DNA of 64,000 nucleotides, from contig JAFLJS010000062.1 in assembly GCA_022712895.1 (NCBI GenBank), positions 1-64,000 of the forward strand, written 5' to 3'. Source of the stretch: Desulfocapsa sp. (GTDB taxonomy: Bacteria > Desulfobacterota > Desulfobulbia > Desulfobulbales > Desulfocapsaceae). Shown piece by piece: positions 1-8,857 of the stretch. Position 1 is the stretch's first letter. Each line of letters opens with the position of its first letter. The position numbers and the translations under genes are program-made. Under the pieces are notes generated by a model that did no database searches, was not told where the DNA came from, and saw only the letters and a program-made list of their open reading frames with translations.

Positions 1-212
1 ATGGAGGCGCCCAGCTCGGTGTGATTCGAAAATTATCACCTTTTGAGTCTTATGGCTTTATCGTCAGCCAGGATGCACGTGAAATTTATTTTCATGAAAA
101 CGCTTTAAAGGATGTATCCCTTGATTCCCTCAGTGAGGGGGCTGAAGTTATGTATGCTGAAAGCGAGGGTGATAAAGGACCACAGGCAACTTGGGTGCGT
201 GTGGGGCATTGA
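1..212 (+). CDS. C-terminal end of HPF/RaiA-type protein with cold-shock domain (partial)
   Basis: The reading frame is open to the window edge, so only the last ~70 residues are present. They resemble the cold-shock-like tail that in many Desulfobacterota and related bacteria is fused behind a ribosome hibernation (HPF/RaiA, sigma-54 modulation) domain. The visible landmarks are a YGFI segment, a REIYFHENAL segment and a GDKGPQA segment, which match the RNP-like strands and the usual GxKGPQAxxVR ending of that fusion. The inferred role is ribosome or RNA binding under stress. A GTG at 21 lies in frame but would cut the domain, so I regard it as internal. The hibernation domain itself lies outside the window, so the fusion is inferred. 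Confidence 0.7.
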   Translation, partial: GGAQLGVIRKLSPFESYGFIVSQDAREIYFHENALKDVSLDSLSEGAEVMYAESEGDKGPQATWVRVGH

Positions 213-240
213 ATTAATAATTGAAGTAAAACTAAATATG

Positions 241-284
241 GGCTCCATGCATTGAACTTTGCATGGGGTCTTTTTTTTATTTTT
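241..284 (+). terminator. Rho-independent terminator
   Basis: An 11-pair stem (with two G-U pairs) runs from 241-251 to 260-270 around an 8-nt loop, with core CCATGCA / TGCATGG. It is followed at once by eight T and a T-rich run. It closes the hibernation/cold-shock gene. Confidence 0.85.
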
Positions 285-305
285 TTTGTGACTCTAACTA
301 TTTAC

Positions 306-499
306 GATAAACTCGTAAAAACCTAAAATTTAGATGGTTAAGTATTTATGCCCTTTGTTCGGGTGAAAAACTTCATATCCGAGGCGCAAATATTTTCTAT
401 CATTTCGGCGTACTAAGGTACGTCGCAATGATAGAAAATGTGCAGCAACGAAGGAGATGGAGAGTTTTCACCCTAACTACGGGCATAAATACGACGCCA
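306..499. repeat. Dispersed hairpin repeat, copy 1 (long form)
   Basis: This is a 194-bp imperfect palindrome between the first terminator and pstS. It starts with the GATAAACTCGTAAAAAC end and finishes with a TACGACGCCA end. Its core (about 361-474) folds back on itself around GTAC-taag-GTAC, with TATTTTCTATCATT opposed by AATGATAGAAAAT. This copy carries an extra outer pair of arms, TTTATGCCC at 345-353 and GGGCATAAA at 481-489, that the others lack. Relatives lie at about 21.2, 23.3, 37.7 and 48.6 kb. It encodes nothing that I can see and lies in the presumed pstS leader. Confidence 0.85.
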
Positions 500-547
500 T
501 CAAGAGTGACAGGTTAACAAAAAAACAATACAAACCAGGAGAAAAAA

Positions 548-1660
548 ATGCTCAAAAAGACAATCTCAATTGTGGCCGCCACTATCATCGGTGGTTCAAT
601 TCTCAGTACTTCAGTTGCCAGTGCCAGAGATTATGTTTCCATCGTCGGTTCTTCCACCGTCTATCCATTTTCCACCACAGTAGCTGAACAGTTTGGCAAA
701 TCATCAAAATTTTCCACACCCAAAGTAGAATCCACAGGCTCAGGTGGAGGATTAAAACTCTTTTGTGCCGGAATTGGTGTATCGCATCCAGACATCACTA
801 ATGCCTCAAGGCGCATTAAAAAATCGGAATACGATAGGTGCCAGAGCAATGGAGTTAAAGACATCATCGAAGTTAAAGTTGGATACGATGGCATCGTACT
901 TGCCAACTCCAAAAAAAGTACTCAAATGAAACTGACCAGAAGGGACATCTTTCTGGCACTCGCCAAAATGGTACCGGGCGCTGACGGCAAATTAATTGAC
1001 ACCCCGTACAAAACCTGGAAGGAGGTCAACCCAAGCCTCCCTGACATCAAGATTGAAGTTTTAGGCCCCCCTCCCACATCAGGTACACGCGATGCCTTTG
1101 CAGAACTTGCAATGGAAGGTGGAGCCAAAACATTTGCTGATATGGCTGCACTACGCAAAGCTAAAGGAGATGCAGTTAAGCCACTAATGGTAAAACTTGG
1201 AATCCCTGAAAATGCGTTCAATAAAAAAGGTAAAAAAGTTTTCCAATATGTGGCTCATTCTATCCGTGAAGATGGTGCGTACATCGAAGCCGGAGAAAAT
1301 GATAACCTGATAGTGCAAAAACTCGACGCAAACCCAGCAGCCCTTGGCATTTTTGGATTTTCTTTCCTTGATCAGAATGAAGACAAGGTACAGGGGTCTG
1401 AAATAGATGGGCATCTTCCCACTTTTGAGGGTATTTCTGATGGCAGTTATCCGGTTTCCAGACCACTTTTCTTCTATGTTAAAAAAGCACACGTTGCTGT
1501 TATCCCCGGAATCACCGGCTACCTTGCAGAATTCACATCAGACAAAGCCTGGGGAGAAGAAGGATATCTAGCAGACAAGGGCATGATTCCCATGCCAGAA
1601 GAAGAAAGAAAGAAGTTTGCAGCCAATGTAAAGAATCTGACTCCACTTGTTTTACAATAG
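548..1660 (+). CDS. pstS: PstS-type periplasmic phosphate-binding protein
   Basis: Phosphate-binding subunit of the high-affinity Pst ABC importer. Residues 1-26 are a Sec signal peptide ending VASA, with likely cleavage before RDY. The mature part shows phosphate-pocket landmarks: GSSTVYPF at 34-41, the STGSGGG loop, the NASRRIKKSE segment and PPTSGTRDAF. At 370 residues it fits the longer PstS branch rather than the shorter E. coli type. A strong ribosome site (AGGAG) precedes the ATG. pstB follows after 39 bp, so the two are probably co-transcribed. The permease genes pstC and pstA, which usually lie between them, are absent here. I see no clear Pho box upstream; a hairpin repeat fills that space. 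Confidence 0.9.
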   Translation: MLKKTISIVAATIIGGSILSTSVASARDYVSIVGSSTVYPFSTTVAEQFGKSSKFSTPKVESTGSGGGLKLFCAGIGVSHPDITNASRRIKKSEYDRCQSNGVKDIIEVKVGYDGIVLANSKKSTQMKLTRRDIFLALAKMVPGADGKLIDTPYKTWKEVNPSLPDIKIEVLGPPPTSGTRDAFAELAMEGGAKTFADMAALRKAKGDAVKPLMVKLGIPENAFNKKGKKVFQYVAHSIREDGAYIEAGENDNLIVQKLDANPAALGIFGFSFLDQNEDKVQGSEIDGHLPTFEGISDGSYPVSRPLFFYVKKAHVAVIPGITGYLAEFTSDKAWGEEGYLADKGMIPMPEEERKKFAANVKNLTPLVLQ

Positions 1661-1699
1661 CCGAAAGTTTTTCTATTACCCAATAAGCCAAGGAACATC

Positions 1700-2572
1700 A
1701 TGTTACAGACACTTTCCCATACGGCACCGCCAATGATTGATACAAGGAATGAGCAAAAGGCAAGATCCCTGGTTCAAAGGGATGATCGACGTACGGCAGG
1801 TGAACCATTTGTAACAGAGCCTAGGATTAGTTGCCGCAATGTAAACGTGTACTACGGTGACAAAATAGCAATTAACGATGTTTCCATCGATATTGGAGCG
1901 AATGAAGTACTTGCCATGATCGGTCCCTCCGGCTGTGGCAAGTCCACCTTCTTACGCTGCTTGAACCGAATGAATGACACCATTGACATCTGTAGGGTGG
2001 ACGGTCAAATCCTGCTGGACGACATGGATATTTACCATAAAAAGATTGATGTGGTTCCCCTTCGGGCACGGGTAGGTATGGTTTTCCAGAAACCGAATCC
2101 TTTTCCGAAATCCATCTTTGATAACGTCGCTTATGGCCCGACAATTCACGGTCTTAGTGCCTCAAAAGCGGAGCTTCATGCAATCGTTAAAACCTCACTG
2201 ATTAAAGCCGGACTCTGGGATGAGGTAAAAGACCGCCTTGATCAGCCGGGGACTGGACTTTCAGGAGGGCAGCAGCAGCGACTGTGCATTGCCCGTGCCA
2301 TAGCTGTCGGGCCTGAAGTGATCCTCATGGATGAACCCTGCTCAGCACTTGATCCGATAGCCACTGCCACCATAGAAGAACTTATTTCAGAGTTAAAACA
2401 GCAGTACACCATTGTAATAGTAACCCACAATATGCAGCAGGCAGCAAGGGTATCGCAAAGAACTGCCTATTTTCACCTGGGCGATCTGCTGGAGGTTGGA
2501 CAAACAGATAAAGTCTTTACCAAGCCCTCTCACCAGCTCACGGAAGACTATATTACCGGGCGTTTTGGTTGA
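1700..2572 (+). CDS. pstB: Phosphate ABC transporter ATP-binding protein PstB
   Basis: ATPase subunit of the phosphate importer. Walker A is GPSGCGKS (75-82), the Q-loop is [13 protein letters not shown] (about 128-139), the ABC signature is LSGGQQQR (187-194), and Walker B is VILMDEP (207-213). The KPNPFP stretch and the CSALDP D-loop are typical of PstB and separate it from amino-acid ABC ATPases. The first 40 residues are an extra hydrophilic tail not needed for the fold. The ATG has an AAGGA ribosome site. Without pstC or pstA nearby, it must pair with permeases encoded elsewhere. No phoU follows; instead an inverted repeat end lies 30 bp downstream. Confidence 0.93.
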   Translation: MLQTLSHTAPPMIDTRNEQKARSLVQRDDRRTAGEPFVTEPRISCRNVNVYYGDKIAINDVSIDIGANEVLAMIGPSGCGKSTFLRCLNRMNDTIDICRVDGQILLDDMDIYHKKIDVVPLRARVGMVFQKPNPFPKSIFDNVAYGPTIHGLSASKAELHAIVKTSLIKAGLWDEVKDRLDQPGTGLSGGQQQRLCIARAIAVGPEVILMDEPCSALDPIATATIEELISELKQQYTIVIVTHNMQQAARVSQRTAYFHLGDLLEVGQTDKVFTKPSHQLTEDYITGRFG

Positions 2573-2601
2573 TCAGGTGTCATGCTGAACAATGAAGTTT
2601 G

Positions 2602-2641
2602 TTACTTAACCATCTAAATTCTGGGTTTTTACGAGTTTATC
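2602..2641 (-). repeat. Solo inverted copy of the dispersed repeat end
   Basis: These 40 bases are the reverse complement of the left end of copy 1 (306-344), with two mismatches by eye. The pstS-pstB pair is therefore bracketed by the same ~39-bp sequence in inverted orientation, about 2.3 kb apart. The hairpin core is missing here. Confidence 0.8.
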
Positions 2642-2706
2642 TTCTTTACGATACTTCCAGGATATTCAGTGTGCAGCGTACTCTCAACTGTGGGATTAAA
2701 CTCATC

Positions 2707-3321
2707 CTATAACATATCCAGTTTATCAATCTCAGACTGCAGACAGCTAGGACAATAACCATGGCTGAACTTTGCCCCTGTGCGTTCGGAAACATACTGT
2801 TCAACTCGTTGCCAAAACCCATCATCATTTCTGATTTTTTTACACTTTGAACAGATTGGTACAATACCCTGCAGAGATTTAACTTCCGCCAAGGCTTTTT
2901 CCAATTCGCTGTTTTTTGCTGCCAGTGTCCTATGCAGATGTTGAATAGTTAACTGGGCTTTAACACGTGCCAGCACTTCCTGTACTTCGAAAGGTTTGGT
3001 AATAAAATCAACTCCACCCACTTCGAATCCTTTCATTTTATCCTTAGTCTCGTTAAGAGCCGTGATAAAAATGATCGGGATATGTTTTGAAAGCGGATTA
3101 CTTTTTATACGCCTACAGGTTTCATAACCGTCCATTTCCGGCATCATAATGTCGAGTAAAACCAGATCAGGAGGATTCGTAGCTATCTTCTGCAAAGCTT
3201 CTTTTCCGGACTCAGCAACGCAAACAATATAATTCATCTTTTGCAATAACAGCACAAGCAAATCTACATTAATCCTGGTATCGTCCACCACCAGTACGGA
3301 CGAACTGTCTAGTGTCTTCAT
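2707..3321 (-). CDS. Single-receiver response regulator with C-terminal CxxC/CxxC zinc-finger-like module
   Basis: Residues 8-125 form a receiver domain: acidic pair DD at 13-14, phospho-acceptor D57 in LVLLDIMMPEMDG, and the KPF lysine near 109. A short coiled coil follows (about 130-150). The tail has CSKCKK and, about 30 residues later, CPSC, a likely metal-binding pair found in receiver proteins of many anaerobic Deltaproteobacteria-like genomes. No DNA-binding or enzymatic output is visible, so it probably acts by protein contact. The divergent sensor kinase gene at 3654 could be a partner, but this rests only on position. Confidence 0.8.
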   Translation of the reverse strand: MKTLDSSSVLVVDDTRINVDLLVLLLQKMNYIVCVAESGKEALQKIATNPPDLVLLDIMMPEMDGYETCRRIKSNPLSKHIPIIFITALNETKDKMKGFEVGGVDFITKPFEVQEVLARVKAQLTIQHLHRTLAAKNSELEKALAEVKSLQGIVPICSKCKKIRNDDGFWQRVEQYVSERTGAKFSHGYCPSCLQSEIDKLDML

Positions 3322-3515
3322 AAATAAATTCCCAAAATTTTCTTTATTCTCTAAATGCCACGATTTTTGATTCTTTAATCTTAACCAGTGTCCTTATAAT
3401 TTACGTACAACCGAATTAAAAGTATAATACTCTTAAAATCCATTTCCATAAATTATCATTAAATCTTTCATCGATATTCACCCTTCCTTAAATAGCAACA
3501 TGGAATATCTCATAC

Positions 3516-3531
3516 GGGCACGTTCTGTGCA
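3516..3531 (+). promoter_or_regulatory. Candidate sigma-54 promoter of the kinase-activator operon
   Basis: GGGCACGTTCTGTGCA has the -24 GG and -12 GC ten bases apart and matches TGGCAC-N5-TTGCA at most positions. It resembles the sites at 8794, 16797 and 19250. It lies about 120 bp before the kinase start. It is the weakest of the four because no operator palindrome lies upstream of it. Confidence 0.35.
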
Positions 3532-3567
3532 TCAACCTCTAGAAACACATAAGCGTCGCATTTAGCA

Positions 3568-3620
3568 CCACACTACTGTAGTATTTATGTGGTACGGTGT
3601 CGCATTCCGCACCACATGTG
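3568..3620. promoter_or_regulatory. Cluster of CCACA/TGTGG half-sites before the sensor kinase gene
   Basis: CCACAC at 3568-3573 faces ATGTGG at 3587-3592, and a CACATGTG palindrome lies at 3613-3620. The same half-sites form palindromes before three other promoters in the next 16 kb, so this may be an operator of the NtrC-type activator encoded at 6812. Here it lies downstream of the candidate promoter, which would suit autorepression better than activation. Confidence 0.4.
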
Positions 3621-3653
3621 TTGCTTAAACTTTTCGACAGGTCGAATAACACT

Positions 3654-5657
3654 ATGGATTCATCAAGAAGAAACGAGATCCTTTTAGCCATTAATGAGCT
3701 AGCCGCATCCGACGGAGGGGAGCTTACTGAAAAGGGCACGCTCCTTGAAAAATGCTGCAATGTTCTTATGCATAACAAAGAGTATTGTCTTATCTGGGCT
3801 GGAGTACGCGACGATGACAACCTTGGTATAACGCCTCTTGTTGCCTTAACATCTGCCAATATTCCTGATCGTGACTGTATGAACCTTGTCGAACAGGTTG
3901 TAACGGAGATGCATAAAGAGAATCCCGCTGCAAAAGCCCTTCTTACTGGACAACACGTTATCTGCCAGGACATTCGCAATGAAAAAGACACTCAGGCCTT
4001 ACGTGAGATATCCTTAAAGACCGGTTTTCTTTCCTGCTCCGCATGGCCACTGCTCTACAAGGGAAAAGAATTTGGTGTACTCTCCATTCATTCTGAAAAG
4101 AAGGACTGCTTTATTGAGCAGGAAATATCTTTTCTACAGACAGTAATAGCTGATATTTCCCTCGCTCTCTACTCTCAGGACATCACTTTGTCCATGCAGA
4201 TTGAGCGTGATTTTAACCGGGAGATTGTGGATACCATGCAAGCTCTACTGATATCTGTCTCTCCCTGCGGACGCATTCTATCTTTCAATCAAACCGCCGA
4301 AGAAGTTACAGGATACAAAGAACGCGATGTTATTGACCGCTACTGGGTTGATGTACTCATGGCACCGGATCACAGAAAAGCTGACCAGCAACGGGTAAGC
4401 AACGTGCTTAAGGGTGAGCAGAATCAAATGAATTTTGAATCGTGCCTGCTCACAAAAGACAATACGGAAAAAAGTATAAACTGGCACGCTTCATTTCGAC
4501 AAAACATCGAACAGGGTAAGGTGGGTATGGTTCTGTTTGGCATCGATATCTCTGAAAAAATCCGTGCCAAGAAGGAACTGAAACAGGCGGTTGCCCAGTG
4601 GGAGAATATCTTTTCAGCAATCCAAGATCCGGCATTGATAGTCTCAATTGACTCCAAAATACTTGATGCCAACTCCGCAACCTTTACCGCCGCACGGAAA
4701 ACCCGCTCTGAGGTCATCGGTCAACAGTTATGTGATGTTCTGCACCTTGGCCGCTTGAAAGAATCATCATGCCCCCTTGAAGACCTGGTTAAAAGCCGAC
4801 ACAGTAGAATCCTTGAGACAGAACTCCTTGGTCTACATGGCAATTATCTATTAACAGTCAGCCCATTAAACCTACAGAACAGTACCATGGAGGCAGCTCT
4901 CCTCGTGGCAAGGGATCTCACCGAGGAAGAGTTGACCAAAGCTGAAGCCATGCGCGCAGCCCAACTGGCCTCCATTGGTGAGCTGGCAGCCGGTGTTGCC
5001 CATGAAATTAACAATCCGATTAATGGCATCATTAATTATGCCCAGATTATCCTTGATGACCCCAAAGATCCAGAAAATCTGGATCTCTTAAAACGTATAA
5101 TAAAAGAAGGAAAACGTGTAGCCTCCATCGTTTCCAATCTTCTTGATTTTTCGAGACGTCGTGAAGACTCTGCTGAAGTTGTTTCTATCCACAAGATTGT
5201 TAACAACTGCCTGGAACTCATCCAGCACCGTTTCAAAAACGATATGATAACGATTATCCAGAACCTCCCTGACGACCTCCCTCTCGTCTACTGCAATGCT
5301 CAGCAGATACAACAGGTACTGCTCAACATCCTGTCAAATGGTCGGTATGCTTTAAATGAACGGTATACAACCCATGACCCCAATAAAATTTTCACAATCG
5401 CAGGGGCACCTATACAGCGTGACAAAAAAGAATACGTACGCCTCACCCTGACCGACAATGGAACGGGCATAGCTCACGATACAATTGACCGAGTTTTTGA
5501 TCCATTCTACTCCACAAAACCGAAAGGAGAAGGTACCGGGCTTGGTTTAAGTATCAGCCATGGCCTTATGCAGGATAACAAAGGACTGCTCCGCATTCAA
5601 ACCGAACCCGGAGAATCAACTTCACTCATTGTAGACCTACCGATCTCTAACGAATAA
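3654..5657 (+). CDS. Sensor histidine kinase (GAF-PAS-PAS-HisKA-HATPase)
   Basis: A cytoplasmic hybrid-free kinase of 667 residues. A GAF-like domain covers about 20-175, two PAS domains about 185-305 and 310-430, then HisKA with the phospho-acceptor H450 in VAHEINNP, and a complete ATPase lobe: DNGTGI, a DPFYSTKP segment and the GTGLGLSISHG G2 box. No membrane segments are seen, so the signal is probably internal (redox, ligand or small molecule). I chose ATG 3654; an in-frame GTG at 3597 would put coding sequence over the CCACA/TGTGG half-sites. The stop is followed after 10 bp by the PAS protein, and the activator follows that, so the three form an operon and a likely two-component pathway. 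Confidence 0.88.
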   Translation: MDSSRRNEILLAINELAASDGGELTEKGTLLEKCCNVLMHNKEYCLIWAGVRDDDNLGITPLVALTSANIPDRDCMNLVEQVVTEMHKENPAAKALLTGQHVICQDIRNEKDTQALREISLKTGFLSCSAWPLLYKGKEFGVLSIHSEKKDCFIEQEISFLQTVIADISLALYSQDITLSMQIERDFNREIVDTMQALLISVSPCGRILSFNQTAEEVTGYKERDVIDRYWVDVLMAPDHRKADQQRVSNVLKGEQNQMNFESCLLTKDNTEKSINWHASFRQNIEQGKVGMVLFGIDISEKIRAKKELKQAVAQWENIFSAIQDPALIVSIDSKILDANSATFTAARKTRSEVIGQQLCDVLHLGRLKESSCPLEDLVKSRHSRILETELLGLHGNYLLTVSPLNLQNSTMEAALLVARDLTEEELTKAEAMRAAQLASIGELAAGVAHEINNPINGIINYAQIILDDPKDPENLDLLKRIIKEGKRVASIVSNLLDFSRRREDSAEVVSIHKIVNNCLELIQHRFKNDMITIIQNLPDDLPLVYCNAQQIQQVLLNILSNGRYALNERYTTHDPNKIFTIAGAPIQRDKKEYVRLTLTDNGTGIAHDTIDRVFDPFYSTKPKGEGTGLGLSISHGLMQDNKGLLRIQTEPGESTSLIVDLPISNE

Positions 5658-5667
5658 GGAGAAGTTT

Positions 5668-6783
5668 ATGGCACATTCAACTCGATCTCTGATCATTCTC
5701 TCCACAGGATTTCTTATGGCTGTGCTTGTGGTCTTTTACATGAACCTGCAGATTGCAGCATCTGACGATTCTTTTCTGCTCTACAATCTCTCATCCCTCG
5801 CCTGTCTGATAACTGTGTTTGGGCTCTTTCTTTTTCTGTTTGCAAAAGATTGCGACACGGCACAGAAAAAACAGGTACGACTCCGTGACAAAATTGACAC
5901 CATCACCAACTCCCTTAATGATGCGCAATCAAGTCTTGACGATGCCGTTGAGAAAAAAACTTTTGAGATGTCGGTGATCAATGGCTCTCTGAACAGAGAG
6001 ATCGCCGAACGAATCCAGGCAGAGACAGAAGGAACTAAACTGCGAAAACGCCTCCATGCAATTCTTGATTCTGCTGGTGATGGCATCTTTGGCATTGACG
6101 GCAATGGCATGGTGACATTTGTTAATCATAAAGCAACAGAACTTCTGGGCTGGACAAAAGAAGAGCTTATCGGCAAATCCCACCATGATCTCGTACATCA
6201 CACCCGCAAATCAGGTGGTACATTTCCTGTTGAAGAATGTCCAATATATAAAGCTTACAAAGATGGGCATATCCACAGTGAAAGCGATGATGTTTTCTGG
6301 GCTAAAGATGGAAGAAGTTTTCCCGTTGAATACACCTCAACCCCAATGCTCAATGGCGGCAATACCAACGGAGCCGTTGTGGTGTTCAAAGATATTTCCA
6401 AAGCAAAAAAACTGCAAAAACAACAGGAACTCATTCTGAACTCAGCAGGAGAAGGTATTTTCGGTCTCGACGTGGAAGGCAAAGTAACGTTTATGAACAA
6501 AGCTGCCTCTATCATGCTCGGTTGGGATCAGAATGAACTGATAGGTCGATCTCATCACGAACTTGTCCACCATAGCCATTCCAATGGCAGTAAGTATCAG
6601 GAAAGTGACTGCCCCATTTATATGGCCTGCTCAGACGGTCAGGTGCACTTCAATTCAGATGACGTTTTCTGGACAAAAGACGGAAGTAACTTCAATGTGG
6701 AGTATAGCTCAACTCCAATAATAGAAGGACAGAGAATTACCGGAGCTGTTGTCATGTTCAGGGATTTGACAACTTTTTCATGA
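5668..6783 (+). CDS. Membrane-anchored tandem-PAS protein without kinase domain
   Basis: Residues 8-28 and 36-54 are two membrane segments. A long coiled coil follows (about 60-120), then two PAS domains (about 125-245 and 250-370), which are clearly copies of each other: each has a GIFG core, a LGW segment and a SHHDLVHH/SHHELVHH segment. There is no HisKA, ATPase, GGDEF or methyl-acceptor domain, so the protein has sensors but no output of its own. The start has an AAGGAG ribosome site. Its position between kinase and activator genes suggests it feeds a membrane or redox signal to the cognate kinase by heteromer formation. That role is inference. Confidence 0.8.
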   Translation: MAHSTRSLIILSTGFLMAVLVVFYMNLQIAASDDSFLLYNLSSLACLITVFGLFLFLFAKDCDTAQKKQVRLRDKIDTITNSLNDAQSSLDDAVEKKTFEMSVINGSLNREIAERIQAETEGTKLRKRLHAILDSAGDGIFGIDGNGMVTFVNHKATELLGWTKEELIGKSHHDLVHHTRKSGGTFPVEECPIYKAYKDGHIHSESDDVFWAKDGRSFPVEYTSTPMLNGGNTNGAVVVFKDISKAKKLQKQQELILNSAGEGIFGLDVEGKVTFMNKAASIMLGWDQNELIGRSHHELVHHSHSNGSKYQESDCPIYMACSDGQVHFNSDDVFWTKDGSNFNVEYSSTPIIEGQRITGAVVMFRDLTTFS

Positions 6784-6811
6784 TCATCCGAATCCATAAG
6801 CAGGAGAAACA

Positions 6812-8620
6812 ATGACAAACCAAACAACTGAGCATATTCCAATTCTTGTGGTTGATGATGAGGAGTCCCTGCGCCATACATTTAAGATTTTCCTCAAGCG
6901 AGAAGGGTATGGCCCCATTGTTCTTGCATCAAATTTTGAAGAAGCGGTTTATGAACTTGCCAACAACTCTTTTGAGTTAATCATCAGCGATATCGTCCTC
7001 GGCGGGAATACTGGCATTGATCTATTAAAGCGTATTCGGGAATTGAATATGGATTGCCCGGTAATTATGGTTACCGGATACCCAAATGTAGAAACTGCTT
7101 CCGACGCGTTACGGTTTGGTGCTTTTGACTATATCCAGAAACCTGTGGAAAAAGAGCAACTCCTCAAAACCAGTCGTCTGGCATTGCAGCAATACAAGCT
7201 CCAGAAAGAAAAGGTGAAGGCGGAAGAAAGCAGAGAACGGTATCGCAGTTATCTAGACACCTTATTTCGCAGTGTATCAGATGCAATCTTAACAATTGAT
7301 GACGACATGAATATCGTCAAAATGAACCAGGCAGCCCGTTCACTGTTTGGTTCCATAAATCCTGATGTTCAGGAAAATGCCAACCTTGCTACAATATGCA
7401 ATGATCAGGGGAGCTGTTTTTTCAAGGAAGAGACTGAGAAAGTGTTACGTTCAGGAATTGAAATCACAGAACATCGCATTGAATTTGAAAGCCTTTCAGG
7501 AAAACAAAAAATCCTCAGCCTCTGCGTATCCCCATTAGATGATGGTAGAGGTGGTACCCACGGTGTTGTTATCGTTATTCGTGATATGACAGTGTGTGTC
7601 CCCAAGCAGGAAGGCAACCGGCGCTCCACATTTCATCGCATGATTGGTTCAAGCAAAGTTATGCAAAATGTTTACACAATGATTGAGAATGTGGGCAGGG
7701 TCGACTCTGCTGTGTTGATAACAGGTGAAAGCGGTACGGGAAAAGAACTGGCCACGGAAGCGCTGCATCTTGAAAGTCACAGAAGACATCGGCCTCTCGT
7801 CAAAGTTGACTGCACAGCCATCCCGGAAAACCTCCTGGAAAGTGAACTCTTTGGTCATAAAAAAGGTTCCTTTACCGGTGCCGATGAAGATCGTATGGGC
7901 CGTATTCTTCAGGCTGATGGAGGAACACTGTTTTTGGACGAGATCGGCGATATATCCTCCATGATGCAACTGAGGCTATTGCGTTTCCTACAGGAAAAAA
8001 CTTTTTACCCTGTGGGACGTGACACTGCTATTCAAGTGGATGTCCGTGTAATTGCAGCAACAAACGTAAACCTACGTGAACAGGTGCAATGCGGTAAATT
8101 TCGCGAAGATCTCTATTTTCGTCTGCGGGTGATTGATATTATTCTTCCACCCTTGCGCGAACGAAATGGTGATACCATGCTTCTTGCAAATCATTTCCTC
8201 AATCATTATGCCAGCCTAATGGGAAAACCGATTAACGGCATATCAGAACAAGCCAGAGAGTTACTCGCCGCATATCACTGGCCTGGAAACATCCGTGAAC
8301 TTGAACATGTTATTGAACGTGCAGCTGTTCTCTGTAATGATTCCACTATTTCAAAAGAGCTGCTGCCAGCAGAGATTCTCTATCCTCAGGACTATAAACC
8401 CATGACTCCCCAGGTTCAGGAGACGCACATTCCAGATAACGAGCCACAATTTACTCCACAATTCTTTCAACCCGACAGTCTCAAAGACGCTATTATCGCT
8501 GCCCTCAAAAAGAGCGGTGGTAACAAGGCTAAGGCTGCACGTCTGCTCAACATAGATCGCTCCACTCTCTATCGTAAATTAAAAGAACTACAGATCGACC
8601 TCAATTCCCTCGATATCTAA
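6812..8620 (+). CDS. Sigma-54-dependent NtrC-family response regulator (REC-PAS-AAA-Fis)
   Basis: A 602-residue activator. The receiver domain has DD at 15-16 and phospho-acceptor D60. A PAS domain (about 145-260) is inserted between it and the AAA+ module. The AAA+ module shows Walker A GESGTGKE (about 305-312), the sigma-54 contact loop GSFTGA (about 352-357), an intact Walker B FLDEIGD and the arginine-finger region FREDLYFRL. A Fis-type helix-turn-helix ends the protein (KAARLLNIDRSTLYRKL). It activates RNA polymerase-sigma-54 from upstream sites. Sites with GG-N10-GC spacing and TGTGG/CCACA palindromes lie before the next operon and before both downstream cassettes, so those are its probable targets. 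Confidence 0.92.
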   Translation: MTNQTTEHIPILVVDDEESLRHTFKIFLKREGYGPIVLASNFEEAVYELANNSFELIISDIVLGGNTGIDLLKRIRELNMDCPVIMVTGYPNVETASDALRFGAFDYIQKPVEKEQLLKTSRLALQQYKLQKEKVKAEESRERYRSYLDTLFRSVSDAILTIDDDMNIVKMNQAARSLFGSINPDVQENANLATICNDQGSCFFKEETEKVLRSGIEITEHRIEFESLSGKQKILSLCVSPLDDGRGGTHGVVIVIRDMTVCVPKQEGNRRSTFHRMIGSSKVMQNVYTMIENVGRVDSAVLITGESGTGKELATEALHLESHRRHRPLVKVDCTAIPENLLESELFGHKKGSFTGADEDRMGRILQADGGTLFLDEIGDISSMMQLRLLRFLQEKTFYPVGRDTAIQVDVRVIAATNVNLREQVQCGKFREDLYFRLRVIDIILPPLRERNGDTMLLANHFLNHYASLMGKPINGISEQARELLAAYHWPGNIRELEHVIERAAVLCNDSTISKELLPAEILYPQDYKPMTPQVQETHIPDNEPQFTPQFFQPDSLKDAIIAALKKSGGNKAKAARLLNIDRSTLYRKLKELQIDLNSLDI

Positions 8621-8635
8621 TCCCACTCCTCTCCA

Positions 8636-8667
8636 TGCCACACTTCTGTCTGATCAGAAGTGTGGCA
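8636..8667. promoter_or_regulatory. Perfect 13-bp inverted repeat, probable activator binding site
   Basis: TGCCACACTTCTG at 8636-8648 is exactly repeated in inverse at 8655-8667 with a 6-bp centre. It contains the CCACA/TGTGG half-sites seen before the two downstream cassettes, and a further CCACAC lies at 8673. It ends about 130 bp before the candidate promoter at 8794, a usual distance for sigma-54 enhancers. No T-run follows, so it is not a good terminator, although it lies just behind the activator gene. Confidence 0.6.
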
Positions 8668-8793
8668 CAATACCACACTTTCGCTGTACATCATCTTCCA
8701 TCCCCAGTCACTGTTCCGTATCCGCCACGCACAAAATCTCATAACATACTGTTATCTATATACTTAAGAAAATGATTAATAGCTTTTCAAGAT

Positions 8794-8809
8794 AGGCACC
8801 ATATGTGCA
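8794..8809 (+). promoter_or_regulatory. Candidate sigma-54 promoter of the redox operon
   Basis: AGGCACCATATGTGCA has GG and GC exactly ten bases apart and matches the -24/-12 consensus except for the first base and one T. It lies 49 bp before the start of the zinc-ribbon gene at 8858. Confidence 0.55.
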
Positions 8810-8857
8810 ATATCTCAAATTAAAGTGGATAAGTAGTTCAACACTGAAGGAGAACAG

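Noticed and set aside
500-547. Pho box before pstS
   Set aside because: A GACAG-TTAAC stretch is present, but no pair of direct 7-bp repeats at the required 11-bp period.
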